64,000 bases of DNA from Podospora bellae-mahoneyi (Eukaryota > Ascomycota > Sordariomycetes > Sordariales > Podosporaceae). Below are positions 37,365 through 48,849 of the stretch, piece after piece (positions within the stretch are counted from its first letter, which is position 1; every line of letters begins with the position of its first letter). The stretch spans positions 3,658,001 through 3,722,000 of the forward strand of contig NC_085885.1 of assembly GCF_035222275.1 (NCBI RefSeq), written 5' to 3'. The notes beneath the pieces were generated by a model, which was given only the letters and a program-made list of their open reading frames with translations, was not told the DNA's origin and ran no database searches. A program made the position numbers and the translations under genes.

Positions 37365-38774
37365 TGTACCAAACTTTGAATTGATCAAGTTGACTGTTTC
37401 TCTTCTGGTGGTGGTGGTGTGTTGACGTCGTTGGAGGGGTAGTGGCCAGGGCGGGGGGGTCTTGGTGATAAGACCGATAACACGGAGGGAGAGGACGGCG
37501 AACGTTGAACTTGTCACAGACACCCTCAAGAACAAATAAATACCCCAATCTCTCAGAGTATGTAGACGATGGAGCTTTGGAAGGATTTGAGGAGGCAGAA
37601 GAGCAAATATGGTGTTTGCTGATAGCAAAGCCAACACTTACCTACTACTTATCTCACCTCTGGACCCATCACTGATACGGCCGACAGCTGCACCATGCCC
37701 CGCGTCCCTTGAGCATCCGAGAACGGCGCAAGCCAGCACCAGATGGGAAATCCAACCCCTTTCCCCCCTGAGTGGATGGTTGGGATCCGGTCTATCAGAT
37801 CCACTCGATTGAGCATCCCGAGTCTGGCCGCAGGACCTCGGGGGGCCCAGATGCCGACGGACCTCCTCCGTATTGGCCTCAGTGGACAGTGGCAGGACGC
37901 GTGACCCTTCAACAGACGCCCTTGAGGCCAACGGCCCAATAACTTAGACACATGCTCGCAGAATCGGGGGTCCGATAGCGGTGAGACGCAAGCAAAACCG
38001 TCCTTACATCATTTCCAATGCGTGTCTCGCTACACCTGTCACCGCCATCCAAGAGAGGCGAGAGATGGGATAGAGGGAGTAAGAAGGAGGGGCTTGGCGT
38101 CACCGTGGGAGCTGCTGCGGGGTCGTTGCCTGTCTTGATGGAGCTCTAGCGATAAGGAGAGATGTAACATAGAGGGCGATTTGTCACCACGGAACTCTCA
38201 AAAGTCTCCCAAGAGGATACACTACTTGGATAGGAAATCTCTCTCTAGTAGATCTGAGAGAAGAATTAGACAGTGAGAACTCAGTTATGAGTGTCAGGCT
38301 TGTCGAGAACCTCTTGAGCTGCCCCACACTTTGCACGCCTGGCATGGCACGTGCAAGACCCCTCTTCGCCGTTCAGCCTGAAAGCTCCATGGCTGAAACC
38401 TATGACGCAGTGACCCGCAGCTGGACCAATTACAAGGCTCTGCTCGCCTTATCAACATCTTTCAGAGGTGTGACCAGGGCTTATCGGCCGAACCAACCCG
38501 CCAGTAGCTCCCGTCGGAACTCCCCATGACGATCGCAAAACAAGCTTCCCTCCCTTTTATTGCTTCACGATCCAAAAAGGAGGTCCGAGTTCGTCATCGG
38601 TTCAACCCGCTGCCGCTATCAGTGTAAGAACTCTTGCTGAACCCTTTTGAGCTCTTCACTGTGTGCAGGATTCTCTCAGAAGCCAACACCGCAATCTACA
38701 GCAAGCCGCAGGACCAGGACCCCGCAACCCCTCCATTGATTATCGTGATATAGAGCTTTTCAACACCAGCAACC
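37365..38774. promoter_or_regulatory. 1.4-kb divergent intergenic region
   Basis: Separates the SDR (-) from the glutamine-synthetase-like gene (+), so both promoters lie here. The frame at 38287-38529 has an ATG but no recognisable content. A pyrimidine-rich stretch and aagcttccctcccttttatt near 38545 lie on the 5' side of the GS-like gene. Confidence 0.45.
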
Positions 38775-40370
38775 ATGGGCCAACAGGAGAAAGAACAAGA
38801 GATCACGGTGGAACAACTCCCAGACCTCCTTGCCAACGACAATGCTGTCAAGCTCGCCGGTGTCGATGTTGACGGCCAGCTCCGTGGCAAGCTCGTCTCC
38901 AAGAAGAAGTTCCTCTCGATCGCAAAGAGTGGCTTTGGCTTCTGCTCTGTCATCTTCGGCTGGGATATGCACGATATGACTTATGTGCGCGAGCTCAAGG
39001 TCAGCAACAAGGAGAATGGATACAGGGATATTATTGCAGTGCCGGACTTGCAGAGCTACAGGCGCATTCCATGGGAAGACAATGTGCCGTTTTTCCTGGT
39101 CAGCTTCTTTGATCCTGATACGAAGAATTCCGTTTCTGCGTGCCCGAGAGGTCTGGTCAAGGCGCAACTCGAGAAGTTCAAGACGATCAATGTCGGAGCC
39201 ATGGCGGGAGGTATGTTGATATTTGCTGCGCCGGTGTTTTTGCAAGTAACAGTCACTGATGTGTCGGGCGCGCAGCCGAGTACGAGTTCTACCAGTTCAA
39301 GAGCCCTTCCAACAAGCAAAACGATAACTTGACCTCTGGTACCGCGGCATTCTTGCAACAAAACCCGCCACATAGTCTACCCGCTCTGACTGAAGGCATG
39401 TTTGGATACAGCTTGACGAGACCGGTCCACAACAGCGGGTACTACTACGACGTCTTCAACAGCTGTGAGGCTTTCAGGTGCAACATCGAGGGGTGGCATA
39501 CCGAAAGCGGACCGGGAGTCTACGAAGCAGCGCTCGAGTTTGGTGAAGCAGCGCAGATGGCAGATCGCGCGAGTTTGTTCAAGTATGTGGTCAAGTCAGT
39601 CGCGACCAAGTACGACATCACGCCATGCTTCATGGCAAAACCCAAGCAAGGCTTGCCCGGAAACAGTGGGCACATGCATATTTCACTCGTCAACCACCGC
39701 GGGGAAAATTTGCTGTTCCGTGGAGGAAAGGACGAGAAGGCTCAGTACTCAGACATTGAGTCTCTGTCGGACTTGGGAAGACACTTTTTGGCTGGTATTC
39801 TGGAAGGTCTGCCAGATGTCATGCCCATGGTAGCGCCCACGATCAACAGTTACAAGCGGTTGGTGGAGAACTTTTGGGCTCCTGTCACGGTGTCATGGGG
39901 CCTTGAGCACAGAGCGGCTTCCATCCGGCTCATTGCGCCTCCTACCTGCAAGCCGGCTGCCACGAGATTCGAGATCCGGGTTCCTGGTGCAGACGCAAAC
40001 CCATACTACGTCATGGCTGCCATGCTCGCACTCGGCTGGCGCGGTATCGAGAAGAAACTGGAGATTCCGTGCCCTCCGCTTGGAAAGGGCGAGGAAGTCG
40101 GCGGTGAGTCGGATAAGGGGGTGAGACTGGCCAAGAGCCTCAAGGAGGCCAACGACCGGTTCACTCGCACCGGCAGCATCGCGAGGGAGGTGTTTGGTGA
40201 CGAGTTTGTGGACCACTTTGGTGGTACAAGAGAGCACGAGATAAGACTGTGGGATGAGGCTGTTACTGATTGGTGAGTTTGGACTAACTCTGTCCCGAGC
40301 ATCTGGTACGCAGTGAGACAATTGCTGACCAACATATAGGGAGATGAAACGTTATATCGAGACTGTGTGA
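38775..40370 (+). CDS. glutamine-synthetase-like ligase (type I/FluG-like catalytic domain)
   Basis: Three exons (38775..39210, 39276..40272, 40340..40370) encode 487 residues. Introns are 65 and 67 nt with GTATGT and GTGAGT donors. The last exon supplies only WEMKRYIETV, the usual end of the GS fold. N-terminal beta-grasp part: VKLAGVDVDGQLRGKLVSKK. Catalytic signatures: CNIEGWHTESGPGVYEAAL, KPKQGLPGNSGHMHISL near 267-283 and GLEHRAASIRL followed by ATRFEIRVPGADANPYYVMA. Canonical fungal glutamine synthetase is about 360 residues with a different pattern, so this is one of the long GS-like enzymes related to bacterial gamma-glutamylpolyamine synthetases and to the C-terminal half of FluG. 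An ATP-dependent gamma-glutamyl ligation to an amine is inferred; the substrate is unknown. No targeting signal. Confidence 0.9.
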
Positions 40371-40983
40371 GACAAGCATGGCCTGGCTCATTCATGATCC
40401 AGAATGGGATCTGGATAGGATGTGTGGATGATGAGAGATGTGGAGATGCGATCGATACCCCTAATGATTAATCACACCGCTGCTATTGACATGTTTACAT
40501 ATGCCTATCTTGCCTGCCGTTGACTGTTTTGAGAGAGGGCCGGGTAAATACACTCGCGGCAAGGCGGCTATCGCATTTGCATGCCCCGATCTTGGAGGGT
40601 GGGTTCTCGAAGGCTGCTGAGGAAAATGGTCCACCCTTCCGCTTCTTGGCTAGCCCACCTGGGCGATAGCATCATCCTGGACACCCTGGCTGGGGCTCCG
40701 GATTTATAGGGACTCGGATGAACTGCCGTCCCCTGTTGGCAGCAAGAAGGTCCAACGGGGCCAGGCGAAGCGGGGCACACCCTTGCTGAACCAAACTTCT
40801 CGCTGGTGCCGGGACGCCTATCAATTCCCGACGGTTGTTTCTTCGGTGACAATCCTACCGACAGCTTGACATTGTAATAAATGGCTGCCGCCGCCCCGGG
40901 GATCCAGTCGCGTCGGTGACAATTTTTGGCGACTTTTCCCCAGGTTTCTTTTTTCACAGTGGTGTTGTCTGCTTGTCTTTCCA
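40371..40983. other. intergenic, tandem genes
   Basis: 3' UTR of the GS-like gene and promoter of the acyl-CoA ligase. No further feature recognised. The minus-strand frame at 40568-40984 shows no domain. Confidence 0.5.
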
Positions 40984-43015
40984 ATGGCTCTCACGACAGC
41001 TTACTCCGGTGCGCCGGCCGGGAGGATGCCCTTTGACAACGCCTTCGGGTTTACCTTTAGCCAACCGTTCCAGCACGAAAGCGACTTCACACCGGCAAAC
41101 CACCGGGTACCCAAGGTGAATGACGAGCAGCCTATTTTTGTGGACAACAAGTCTGGTATGTTATCGTCAGCTGATGTTGGCTTATATGCGCATAAATCTG
41201 CTGTGCGACTCTCTCTCTCAGCCAGTTGCTAGACTAACATGCTTCTCTTTGTGGTACCTAGGTCGTGCATTAACCTACTCCCAAATCCGCGCCGATTCTC
41301 TTGCCTTGGCGTCCGGCCTGTTGAGCCTGCCAAATCTCGACCCGACCGAAATCAAGAAACTCCCTCCCACACCATCATGTCCCCAAGGCCCAGAGATTGC
41401 ACCGGTGGTGTTGATTCAACTACCGAATTGCCTCCCCTTTGCGCCTATTCTCCTGGGTACTTTTGCCTCGGGGTTCACGGCTACGCTTGTCTCGCCTGCC
41501 CTGACGGCGGATGAAGTTGCCTGGATTTTGCAAAATGCCAAACCGAGGGTCATCATCACTGCGACGGCGTGCTTGGAGGCTATGAAGGCCGCTATTGGGA
41601 AGCAAGAAGGGGACAAGAGTTTCTGGAATGGGGTGCCAGTGTTTACCGTTGATGCTGTCAACGATACCTACCCTCTGGCGTTCTCGGGACAGTCAAATCC
41701 CCAAGATTGGAGACAACTCCTGCAAGCGAAAAGGAAGCCATCTGTCCAGCCAAATCAGCGGCTTAACGAGCAGCAAGCCAAAGCCCGGACGGCGGTTATC
41801 CTCTGGTCATCCGGCACATCAGGCAGATCAAAAGGTGTTCTCCTCTCCCACCACGCCCTCAACTTCGCCACCGCCTCCCTCTGGCACGACGCCGATTATT
41901 ATCCTCCTAGCGGCCCGCAGCGCTGGCTGGGGTTTGCCCCGTTTTACCATGTCTTTGGTCTCTGCAATGTTTTCCTGTTGGGCATCGCCGCCGGGGCGAG
42001 GGTGTTTATCATGCAGGGGTTCAAACTCCCGGACATGCTCGAGGGGATAAGGAAGCGTCAGATCACGTACGTGCACATGTCGCCTCCTGTCGCGGTGATG
42101 CTGGCCAAGGCGGAGGTGGTGGAGGAGTATGCCAAGCGAGACCCAAAGACGGGGAAGAACGGGTTTAGCTCTGTTGTTGGGGCGGTGACGGGGGGTGCGC
42201 CGCTGGGGCATGAGGTGGTTGTGCAGGTGTACAAGAGGTGCGGGTTTAGGATTCGGTTGGGGTACGGGCTGAGCGAGACTTGCAGTACGGCGTTGCAGAG
42301 GGGGTTGGGGGAGAGGGAGATGGGGGAGCAGGCGGGGGATACGGGGTTGCCGCATTGGGGGGTGGAGGTCATGATTGCTAGCGGGGAGGGGTATGCGACC
42401 AAGGAAGGGGAGAAGACGCCGGCGGCGGGGGTGGATGTGGAGGGGGAGGTGTTGGTTAAAGCACCCGGGTTGATGTCGGCGTATCTGCCGGTGGGGCTGT
42501 TTTCGGGGGCGAAGCCGGACATGTCGGTTACGAATGAGGCGCTCACGGCGGATGGGTGGTTCAGGACGGGCGATGTCGGTGCCCTGTGCAAGGCGGGGAG
42601 GTTGAGGATCACGGATCGGTTGAAGGAGTTGATCAAGGTCAGGGCGTATCAGGTTGCGCCGGCTGAGCTGGAGGCGGTGCTCTGCAGCAGCGAGTCGGTC
42701 GGCGACGCTGGTGTGGTTGGTGTCTATGATGACGACGAGGCTACCGAGTGGCCGAGAGCTTTTGTCGTCCCTGCCGGCGGGAAGGAGAATAAGTCACGGG
42801 CTGATCTGGAGAAGCTGGCTGTTGAGCTGAAAGAGCTTGTGGAGAAGCGCACGGCCAAGTACAAGTGGCTGGTGGGTGGGATTGTGTTTGTTGACCAGGT
42901 GCCCAAGAGTCCAAGCGGCAAGATTCTCAGAAGGCTGCTGAAGAGCGGTGCAGAAGGGACCAAGGGGGTCGAGATCAAGCTCTACGAGAAGAAAAAGAGG
43001 AGCGCCAAGTTGTAA
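40984..43015 (+). CDS. acyl-CoA / 4-coumarate-CoA ligase-like enzyme with PTS1
   Basis: Two exons (40984..41155, 41262..43015) encode 641 residues. The 106-nt intron (GTATGT..CTAG) splits a Gly codon before GRALTYSQIRADSLALASGL. It is an ANL-superfamily adenylating enzyme: phosphate-binding ILWSSGTSGRSKGVLLSHH near 237-255, YGLSETC, GWFRTGDVG near 488, the hinge DRLKELIKVRAYQVAPAELE and the C-terminal lysine in PKSPSGKILRRLL. The last three residues, AKL, form a peroxisomal targeting signal type 1, preceded by a basic run (KKKRS). It should activate a carboxylic acid (medium-chain fatty, aromatic or phenylpropenoic) to its CoA ester inside peroxisomes. The exact acid is not evident. The exon 2 sequence is markedly G-rich. 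The 3' end is 92 bp from the convergent BTB gene. Confidence 0.92.
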
Positions 43016-43107
43016 AAAAAGGAATTATTGTTTTCATTGTGTAGGTACACCCTTCAATAAAGTGTAACTTGATGTGCATTGCCGTTGGTGTCCGTTTCGA
43101 CACACCT

Positions 43108-44270
43108 TTATTCAGATTCGAAAATGACAGCACGCTTGGCCAACATCGCTTCTTCTTCTGGGCGAATCAATTCGACCCGCAAATTCACAACTGCCCAGCG
43201 ATAAGGCATAGGCCATTCCAGACGTTCATGATGTATATGTTGTCCAGTTCTCTTCCAAACTCTCCTGTTTACCATCCAGACCACACGTCTTATCAGGCTG
43301 TAAAGGTCGCTGGCACTAAGGAGAATATCGCGAGCCTGGTAGGGAAGTTGGCTTTTGTGCAGGCTCAGAGTTTCCTCAAGAACCCAATTAGCGACCTCTG
43401 TCCGACACTCATCGTTTGTGCAATACGACCCACGCGTTCCTCGAAGGACATCGGGTGTCCTGAGGTCACGCTGGAGTGTTGTGTGATAAGAATCTAACAG
43501 CGTCTGGATTTTTGAGAGACGAACTTTGGCGATCCTCTCTGTGACACCTAGCTTGTTAGCATGAAACTTTGAGCAACTGCCCTCGACTACGCACAGACAG
43601 GTGACTCGCCTTCCATATCAAGAGGACCAAAACGTAACTGGCGGAGCGGCGTCTTATCCCCCTGGTCATTGTTGAATACCAGGACTCTGCTTTGCGGATC
43701 GATCCAGCAATGGTACACAATTTGAACAGTGTGAGCTCTGAAGACTCTCGAGAAGCCCAATTGCCAGGATAGAAATGCCTCAAACGGGCACCATCTGATG
43801 TCTTTGTAACCCTGCCACTTCACTTCCCCATTTCTTCCAAAATCTACCAACGTGTGCTTCCACGGCGCGAGCAAGTGAGTCATTTGGTACTTGTCAGTGA
43901 GAAGCAGCAAGCCGTAGACCGCTTTCCTTGTCATGAGCTTCCTGGGGATCCTTCTGACATGGAATTGGCAGTGGACGATTTGCAGGATGATTTCAAAGTC
44001 ATCGGGGTCGTCCTCTGGCAGCGAAATCAGCCACTGCTCGCGTGCAGGTTTGGACTCTGCCGAAGGACCGAATAGCATTGCCTTGAACACTGGGGATGCA
44101 CGGCGAAGGGCTGCCGGATCGACTCTGAAAGTGCGGGGGGTGGGGTCCGAGTCGGCTCCGACATGGAGAACAAGATCCCCGTCTGGATCGATTTCCTCGA
44201 TGTGGAGTTTGTTGATATCGACTGGCTTTGTGACATCAAGGCCTTCCTCGGCGGTTTCCGGGGTCGACAT
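43108..44270 (-). CDS. BTB/POZ domain protein, intact family member (copy A)
   Basis: Two exons, complement(43108..43547, 43610..44270), encode 366 residues. The BTB domain lies near residues 30-145: DPDGDLVLHVG, FRVDPAALRRASPVFKAMLF, ISLPEDDPDDFEIILQIVHC, LLLLTDKYQMTHLLAPW. The second exon is open for about 145 codons to the TAA at 43108 and begins VTERIAKVRLSKIQTLLDSY, with the cysteine-bearing YCTNDEC that may be part of a small fold. Phase and the branch site GCTAAC fix the 62-nt intron, whose donor reads GAAG/GCGAGT, so it is GC-AG. The damaged paralogue C has GTTTGT at the same place. Fungal BTB proteins of this type are numerous. Some BTB proteins bring substrates to cullin-3 ligases, but no such role is shown here. 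Confidence 0.85.
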
Positions 44271-44742
44271 GATGACTTGTTGAGATGCTCTTTTCTTGAC
44301 TTTGGCACGAGAAGGAGAAGAAATCTGGATTGTAACTCCCGGATGAACATTGTGCGGAGATCAACGCAAGGTTCTGGAGATCGTGTCATTAACTTAAATT
44401 TTGGGTTGGCGTTGTGGCTCTGGGTGGCTTGAAGAACGAGGCAAGCTTCAGTTCAGTGGCGTAGAAAGGGCGTGACGCTGTGGGTTTAGCCAGCTGTCAA
44501 GACACCACTGTACGATCTTGGGATGGTGCGCTAGTCTCCATCTTGTCATGGGTCGACAGTGTGTCTGCGATAATACGCAAAGGTCGGGTCCTGTTGTGCA
44601 GCAGCAAATGACGCGGTCATGTGGCGTTGCTCGTTCAATACAGTTTTCAACAGCCAACCTAATAAGGTCGCCTGGGCTTTTTATGATATAAAACTCGGTG
44701 GCTGTCACATATTTAACCAGTTGAGCACCGCTGCCTTTGCAG
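44271..44742. other. intergenic region 5' of BTB copy A
   Basis: Divergent space between BTB copy A (-) and the damaged copy B (+). No intact feature recognised. Confidence 0.45.
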
Positions 44743-45587
44743 GTCTCCTGTGTTCAAGGCCGTGCTCTTTGGTCCTTGGAAAGAGTCAAGCCCAGCAAAT
44801 GGATCAGACTGGACCGTCACATTACCAGAGGACGACCCTTGTTGATTTTAGGCTCATACTCAACATCGCACATGGCAATTTTACTGGTGTGTCAAGAGCC
44901 ATCTCGTTTGGCGCAGAGCTTTACAACCTACTCATCCTTTGTGACAAATACGACCTGACAGCGTTGATCGGTCCCTGGGTTAGGAAGTGGCTTTTCCTGT
45001 TCCACATTCAGCATGTGATGCCAGTACCAATGCTGCCATTCATCATCTGGGAAGTGGGTGATTAGAACCTTTATATCACCATCTGCTGGCATATTCTGGA
45101 GAACTCCCAGGTTGACAAAGATACCGGTGGCCTCAGCTACAAGGGTCAACTGTTGTGCAACTACCGGCTTGGTTCGTTTGATATGGAAGTTTGGTACATC
45201 CATGAACCTATTGACACTGGTTAACTATCCTCGCTAACTGATATTCCGTCTCTTGCAATAAAGAGACTCATCCAACTAAGAGTCGAGCTCAATAGAGCGC
45301 GGATGACGCGGGCCTTTAAGGAACAGAGCGCAGGTTTTCATCGCTACATGCTGGCATCGAACCATTCCTTTAACAAGGGCACGGGGGAGGTTGTGGTCGG
45401 TGTCAGCGCTCTGGGGGCGCGAGTTGGGGAATTGCTGGATTGGATGGCAGAGGGGTTTTATACTATCGTGAAAGAAAGTACTCGTGATCCTGTGGTGCCG
45501 GAGACTCTGATTGGATACTGGAATTACGACAAACACTGGACTGTACAATGGGGAGGTCGTTTTGTGTCACCAGAGGACATGGAATAG
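44743..45587 (+). pseudogene. BTB/POZ pseudogene (copy B)
   Basis: Fragments in more than one frame follow the order of the intact paralogue: SPVFKAVLFGPWKESSPANG and VTLPEDDP near 44743-44850, then FRLILNIAHGNF, LILCDKYDLTALIGPWVRKW, MLPFIIWEVGD, the GSFDMEVW region near 45175 and a C-terminal piece from 45270 (RLIQLRVELNRAR onward) ending PEDME at 45587. A stop follows LPEDDPC and another follows WEVGD, and the first part is out of frame with the second. The start codon and the DGDLVLHVG strand are missing. The GAAG splice donor after the Gly-Ser-Phe-Asp-Met-Glu segment has also lost a base. A decayed host paralogue, not a functional gene. Confidence 0.72.
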
Positions 45588-45947
45588 ATAAACAATCGCA
45601 AGCGACGGCTTGAAGCCTATAGTATCCCTGAAAATAGTACTCACCTGAATTTGACTTTCTTACCTACTGCATGATACCTTACCACATGCGAATTCATACC
45701 TGCTACACCGCGACAGGCAATGAGGTTGGGTAGAATCGCAGGTTGCTTCCGTCCCCTGTTGGCTTGTGTGCTGTGAGTGGCCCACATAAAGTGGGAAAGA
45801 GCACCGTCAAAACTAAAGCATTCACTCACAGCCCTCATCTTCTGCCCAGAGATTTCCCCCTTGCAGCCGAAGCGACCTCCCGCAAACCTGGGTCAGGCTA
45901 CATCTACCAACTCAACAACAACACCTCACCCATCAGATCGATCCAAG
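45588..45947. other. intergenic region between BTB copies
   Basis: Spacer and presumed former promoter of copy C. The open frames here run on into the damaged copy C and are not independent genes. Confidence 0.4.
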
Positions 45948-47270
45948 ATGTCGAGCGATCCAATCGGACCTACCGAGGGTCCTGGCAACCCGGTCGGAAA
46001 AGCCGTCGAGAACCAACAAGAAGCTGGCAACCAAGGAAAAGGTCGGAACAAGCGAGGCCGCCGCTGTTGAGAAGACCGTTGCACCTGCAACTGTTGTCGG
46101 CAAAAGCCCCGTCGTCGAGAACATTGATGAGGATGGCGATCTTGTCCTCCATGTCGGCCCCACTTCAAACCTGAGGGCATTCAAAATCGACTCCTCTACT
46201 CTTCGCCGCACCTCTGAAGTCTTCCGAGCGTGGATTTGCCGCTGGAGGACCGACAAACGAGCGATTCACAATGGGTATTCGACCTGCCGGAGGACGACCC
46301 CGCCAGTCTCAAAACTATCCTTCATATTGTCCACGGACAGTTTGACCAAGCCACAAAGACCATGGCGGAGAGCGACGGCAGTATGCTATACGAGCTGCTG
46401 GTGCTTTGCGACAAATATAACATGGCCTACATGATCAAGCCCTGGGCTAATGCATGGCTCAATCGCACCATCAAGGACACGCAAGATAAGCCCAGCTACT
46501 GGAAGCTTGCATTCATTGCTTGGGAATTAGGACGTTATGATCTATTCACCGAGAGCTGTCAAAATATCATCCTTGCGTCCCAGGCTTCCCATGATGGAAG
46601 CGGACTAGTGGCTTATGGATGCCAGTTGGGTGACTGCCGCCTTGGCCCTCTCAAGATGGAAGGTTTGTGCATGGTCGTGTTCATCAGCCATTTCGTACTG
46701 CCGACTAACAGAAGAACGATAGAGAGATTCGAACCGATCAGGTACGCGATTATTCAAGCTCTACTCGACTTCTACCACACTGAGGTCAAGGATCGTCTGC
46801 TTGAGAAGGTCCCTACCCACAGTCCCGTTCAACCTACTGCATCGCACTCTGTAGGGAGATCACCAACCCTGTCATTCGGCAACACTCGCCAAACCTCATC
46901 TCGTTCCCCAATGACCAACACCGCGTGCAATCAGATTGTTCTGGGGGGCATCATCCAGGCCACCGTGACGCTACTACGGGGCTCAACCAAAACTGAGAAT
47001 ATGGACGCTGGAATCTTGGTCCTTCTTCCCACTGAGGCATCTGAGCTCAAGGATAGCCCTGCCAAGCTCATTGGACAGATGACTACTATCTTCCAAGCCG
47101 TTCAGCCATGGGGATCTGCTCACGAGAACTGCCATCCTGCAGCCAGGTTTCTGTCTTTTCAGAAAACCATCAAGGAGTTCACGGCAGAGTGTAATAAAGG
47201 ATGGGAGGGTCTGCTGTTGACTCCAGCAGATAAAAGCAGACTGGCCAAGAGAAAGGTGCTCTTTGACTGA
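45948..47270 (+). pseudogene. BTB/POZ gene with 5' frameshifts (copy C)
   Basis: From 46244 to the stop at 47270 the copy looks functional: WVFDLPEDDPASLKTILHIV, LLVLCDKYNMAYMIKPWANA, WKLAFIAWELGRYDLF, GDCRLGPLKMEG, then a long C-terminal part ending LAKRKVLFD. An intron at 46662-46721 (GAAG/GTTTGT..GACTAAC..ATAG) is exactly 60 nt and free of stops, so the frame is open with or without splicing. The 5' part is broken. The ATG frame at 45948 (MSSDPIGPTEGPGNPVGKAV) ends at a stop near 46070, while the BTB strand VENIDEDGDLVLHVGP lies in another frame. A second shift, one base, falls near 46227 where GCGATGG would be expected but GCGTGG stands. Two single-base shifts could be recent decay or sequence errors. 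Confidence 0.7.
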
Positions 47271-47649
47271 GGCATTGTTCTTCGTAGATAGGCCTTGTTC
47301 TAGATGAGTAGTTAAAACGCCTCTTGATCGTCTTGTCAAGTCTCCCGACTATCTCTAAAAGCCGATCAGCTATATTGTCAGACTTTGAGTCTCGTTGAAC
47401 GTGTGTGCTGCCTATCTTTGAGGGAACCTTGTACAAATATTCTTAAAGGCCTATTCACTCTCTTAGAGCTATTACATCAAGTTACACATGCCATCACTTC
47501 ACCAGACATTTATCCCAAGCCTATCCCGCTTCCCCTGCATCACCTTAAACAGATTCGTCAAACTACCCTTGCCATGATGTTCAACACACACTGGTCCCAA
47601 ACCTTTCCCGTTTCCTTTGAATTATCTCAATGTGCTCCTTACTGAGAAG
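47271..47649. other. spacer between BTB copies C and E
   Basis: 3' side of two convergent BTB copies. No feature recognised. Confidence 0.4.
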
Positions 47650-48330
47650 GTTCTTCGTGTCAAACTGAAAGCCCGTGTGACACACCGCGACTGAAACTCA
47701 TACAGGAAAGGTGGATTTCCGAAGTCTTGATGGGAAATTTGAGATCCGCCCGGCTGAAATGAAGAGAACCCATACGACGAAGCCCGCCCAAGATAGAAGC
47801 ATCGCAGAGCTCCCTGCCCACGCTGGTGAAGGTTTGGTCTCCACTGTGGATGTTCCTCTTGCAAACACGGCTGGTGGTGTAGGCAACCACCGTTTTTGTA
47901 TATCAAAGCTGCTTGGTCGTTCGGCACCAGCAACCGCTTCGCTGCAATACACTCAAGCATATCAGTTGACAGAGGACCTATGTGGGCATGGTTGGTCAGG
48001 CATATGGCCTCATATGTCACTTTGTTGGTTGGGCCAAGGTTGGAATGGAGGATTATGTTTTTGAGAAACTGGGCGAAGGTGTCGGCATCTCCAAGGTCCC
48101 AGCTTGATTGTTAACGCTGAAGGACCGTTAAGGATGCTGGGAGTCTGTGGAGGTGGCAAAAGTCTTTCTCATGGGCGTCACCCACGGGGTCAAGAGGTGT
48201 ATGATGTCACACTTTGTCGGCCAGATTCTTCCACGGCTTATCTGCAAATATGTCTGAATCGCGGCTGAAACATCACCATGCTTCAACGTAAACGTACCGT
48301 CAACAGTTGATGACTGGCGTTGTGGTCGAA
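47650..48330 (-). pseudogene. BTB/POZ relic (copy E)
   Basis: Read on the minus strand, two family segments are recognisable. Near 48190-48230 lies CDIIHLLTPWV, equal to the CDKYxxxxLxxPW part of the BTB domain. Between about 48080 and 47920 lies WDLGDADTFAQFLKNIILHS followed by YEAICLTNHAHIGPLSTDML, equal to WELGRYDLF..NIILAS..GPLKME of copy C. The N-terminal BTB strands and the C-terminal exon were not found, and the two segments are in different frames with a stop between. It is opposite in orientation to copies B, C and D. Confidence 0.6.
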
Positions 48331-48849
48331 GGTCGTGGCGGTGGACCGGGTGGTGGGATGACACGAAGGCAAACGGGTGGGTGTTGACTGGAAGCCAACA
48401 AAGTGGCAGTGGGTTGCGGAAGGGGGTGACTTGCTCTTTCCTATTCCATTTGTACTGGGCCCTAGAAGACAGCAGAACGATTCAATTCCTTCTTCCGAGC
48501 AAATCCTTTCGGCACGCCGCCCGTGGGGGTCCTACAAGATACCAAACTTTCACTGGCTCGGTCATTCAGACCGTTCGCCTCCGTCAATCGTCGACTTAAT
48601 GGCCGATTCCGCTTGTTTGCCTTCTATTTGCTGCCCGAGGTTAGGTCCCGGAACAGTTGGTTTGGCGTGAAAGCAGCCTTCCCGTCCTCGATCTGTTTGC
48701 CCATTTGCTAACAAAAATTGATATTGGCCAGGTCTCAGCGGGCGTTTACGTTAGCTTTCAGACACCCGCAAAAACTGGTTCTCTTTTTCGCTCTTTCCCA
48801 TCTCTTACCTCCAACACCACCAACAACTCATCAACCCAAGGCCGTCGCT
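48331..48849. other. spacer between divergent BTB copies
   Basis: Space between relics E (-) and D (+). A pyrimidine-rich promoter-like run (48775-48830) precedes copy D. No gene seen. Confidence 0.4.

Noticed and set aside
43069-43497. A 142-codon plus-strand frame after the acyl-CoA ligase
   Set aside because: It overlaps the second exon of the BTB copy A in antisense, and that exon is supported by phase and branch site.
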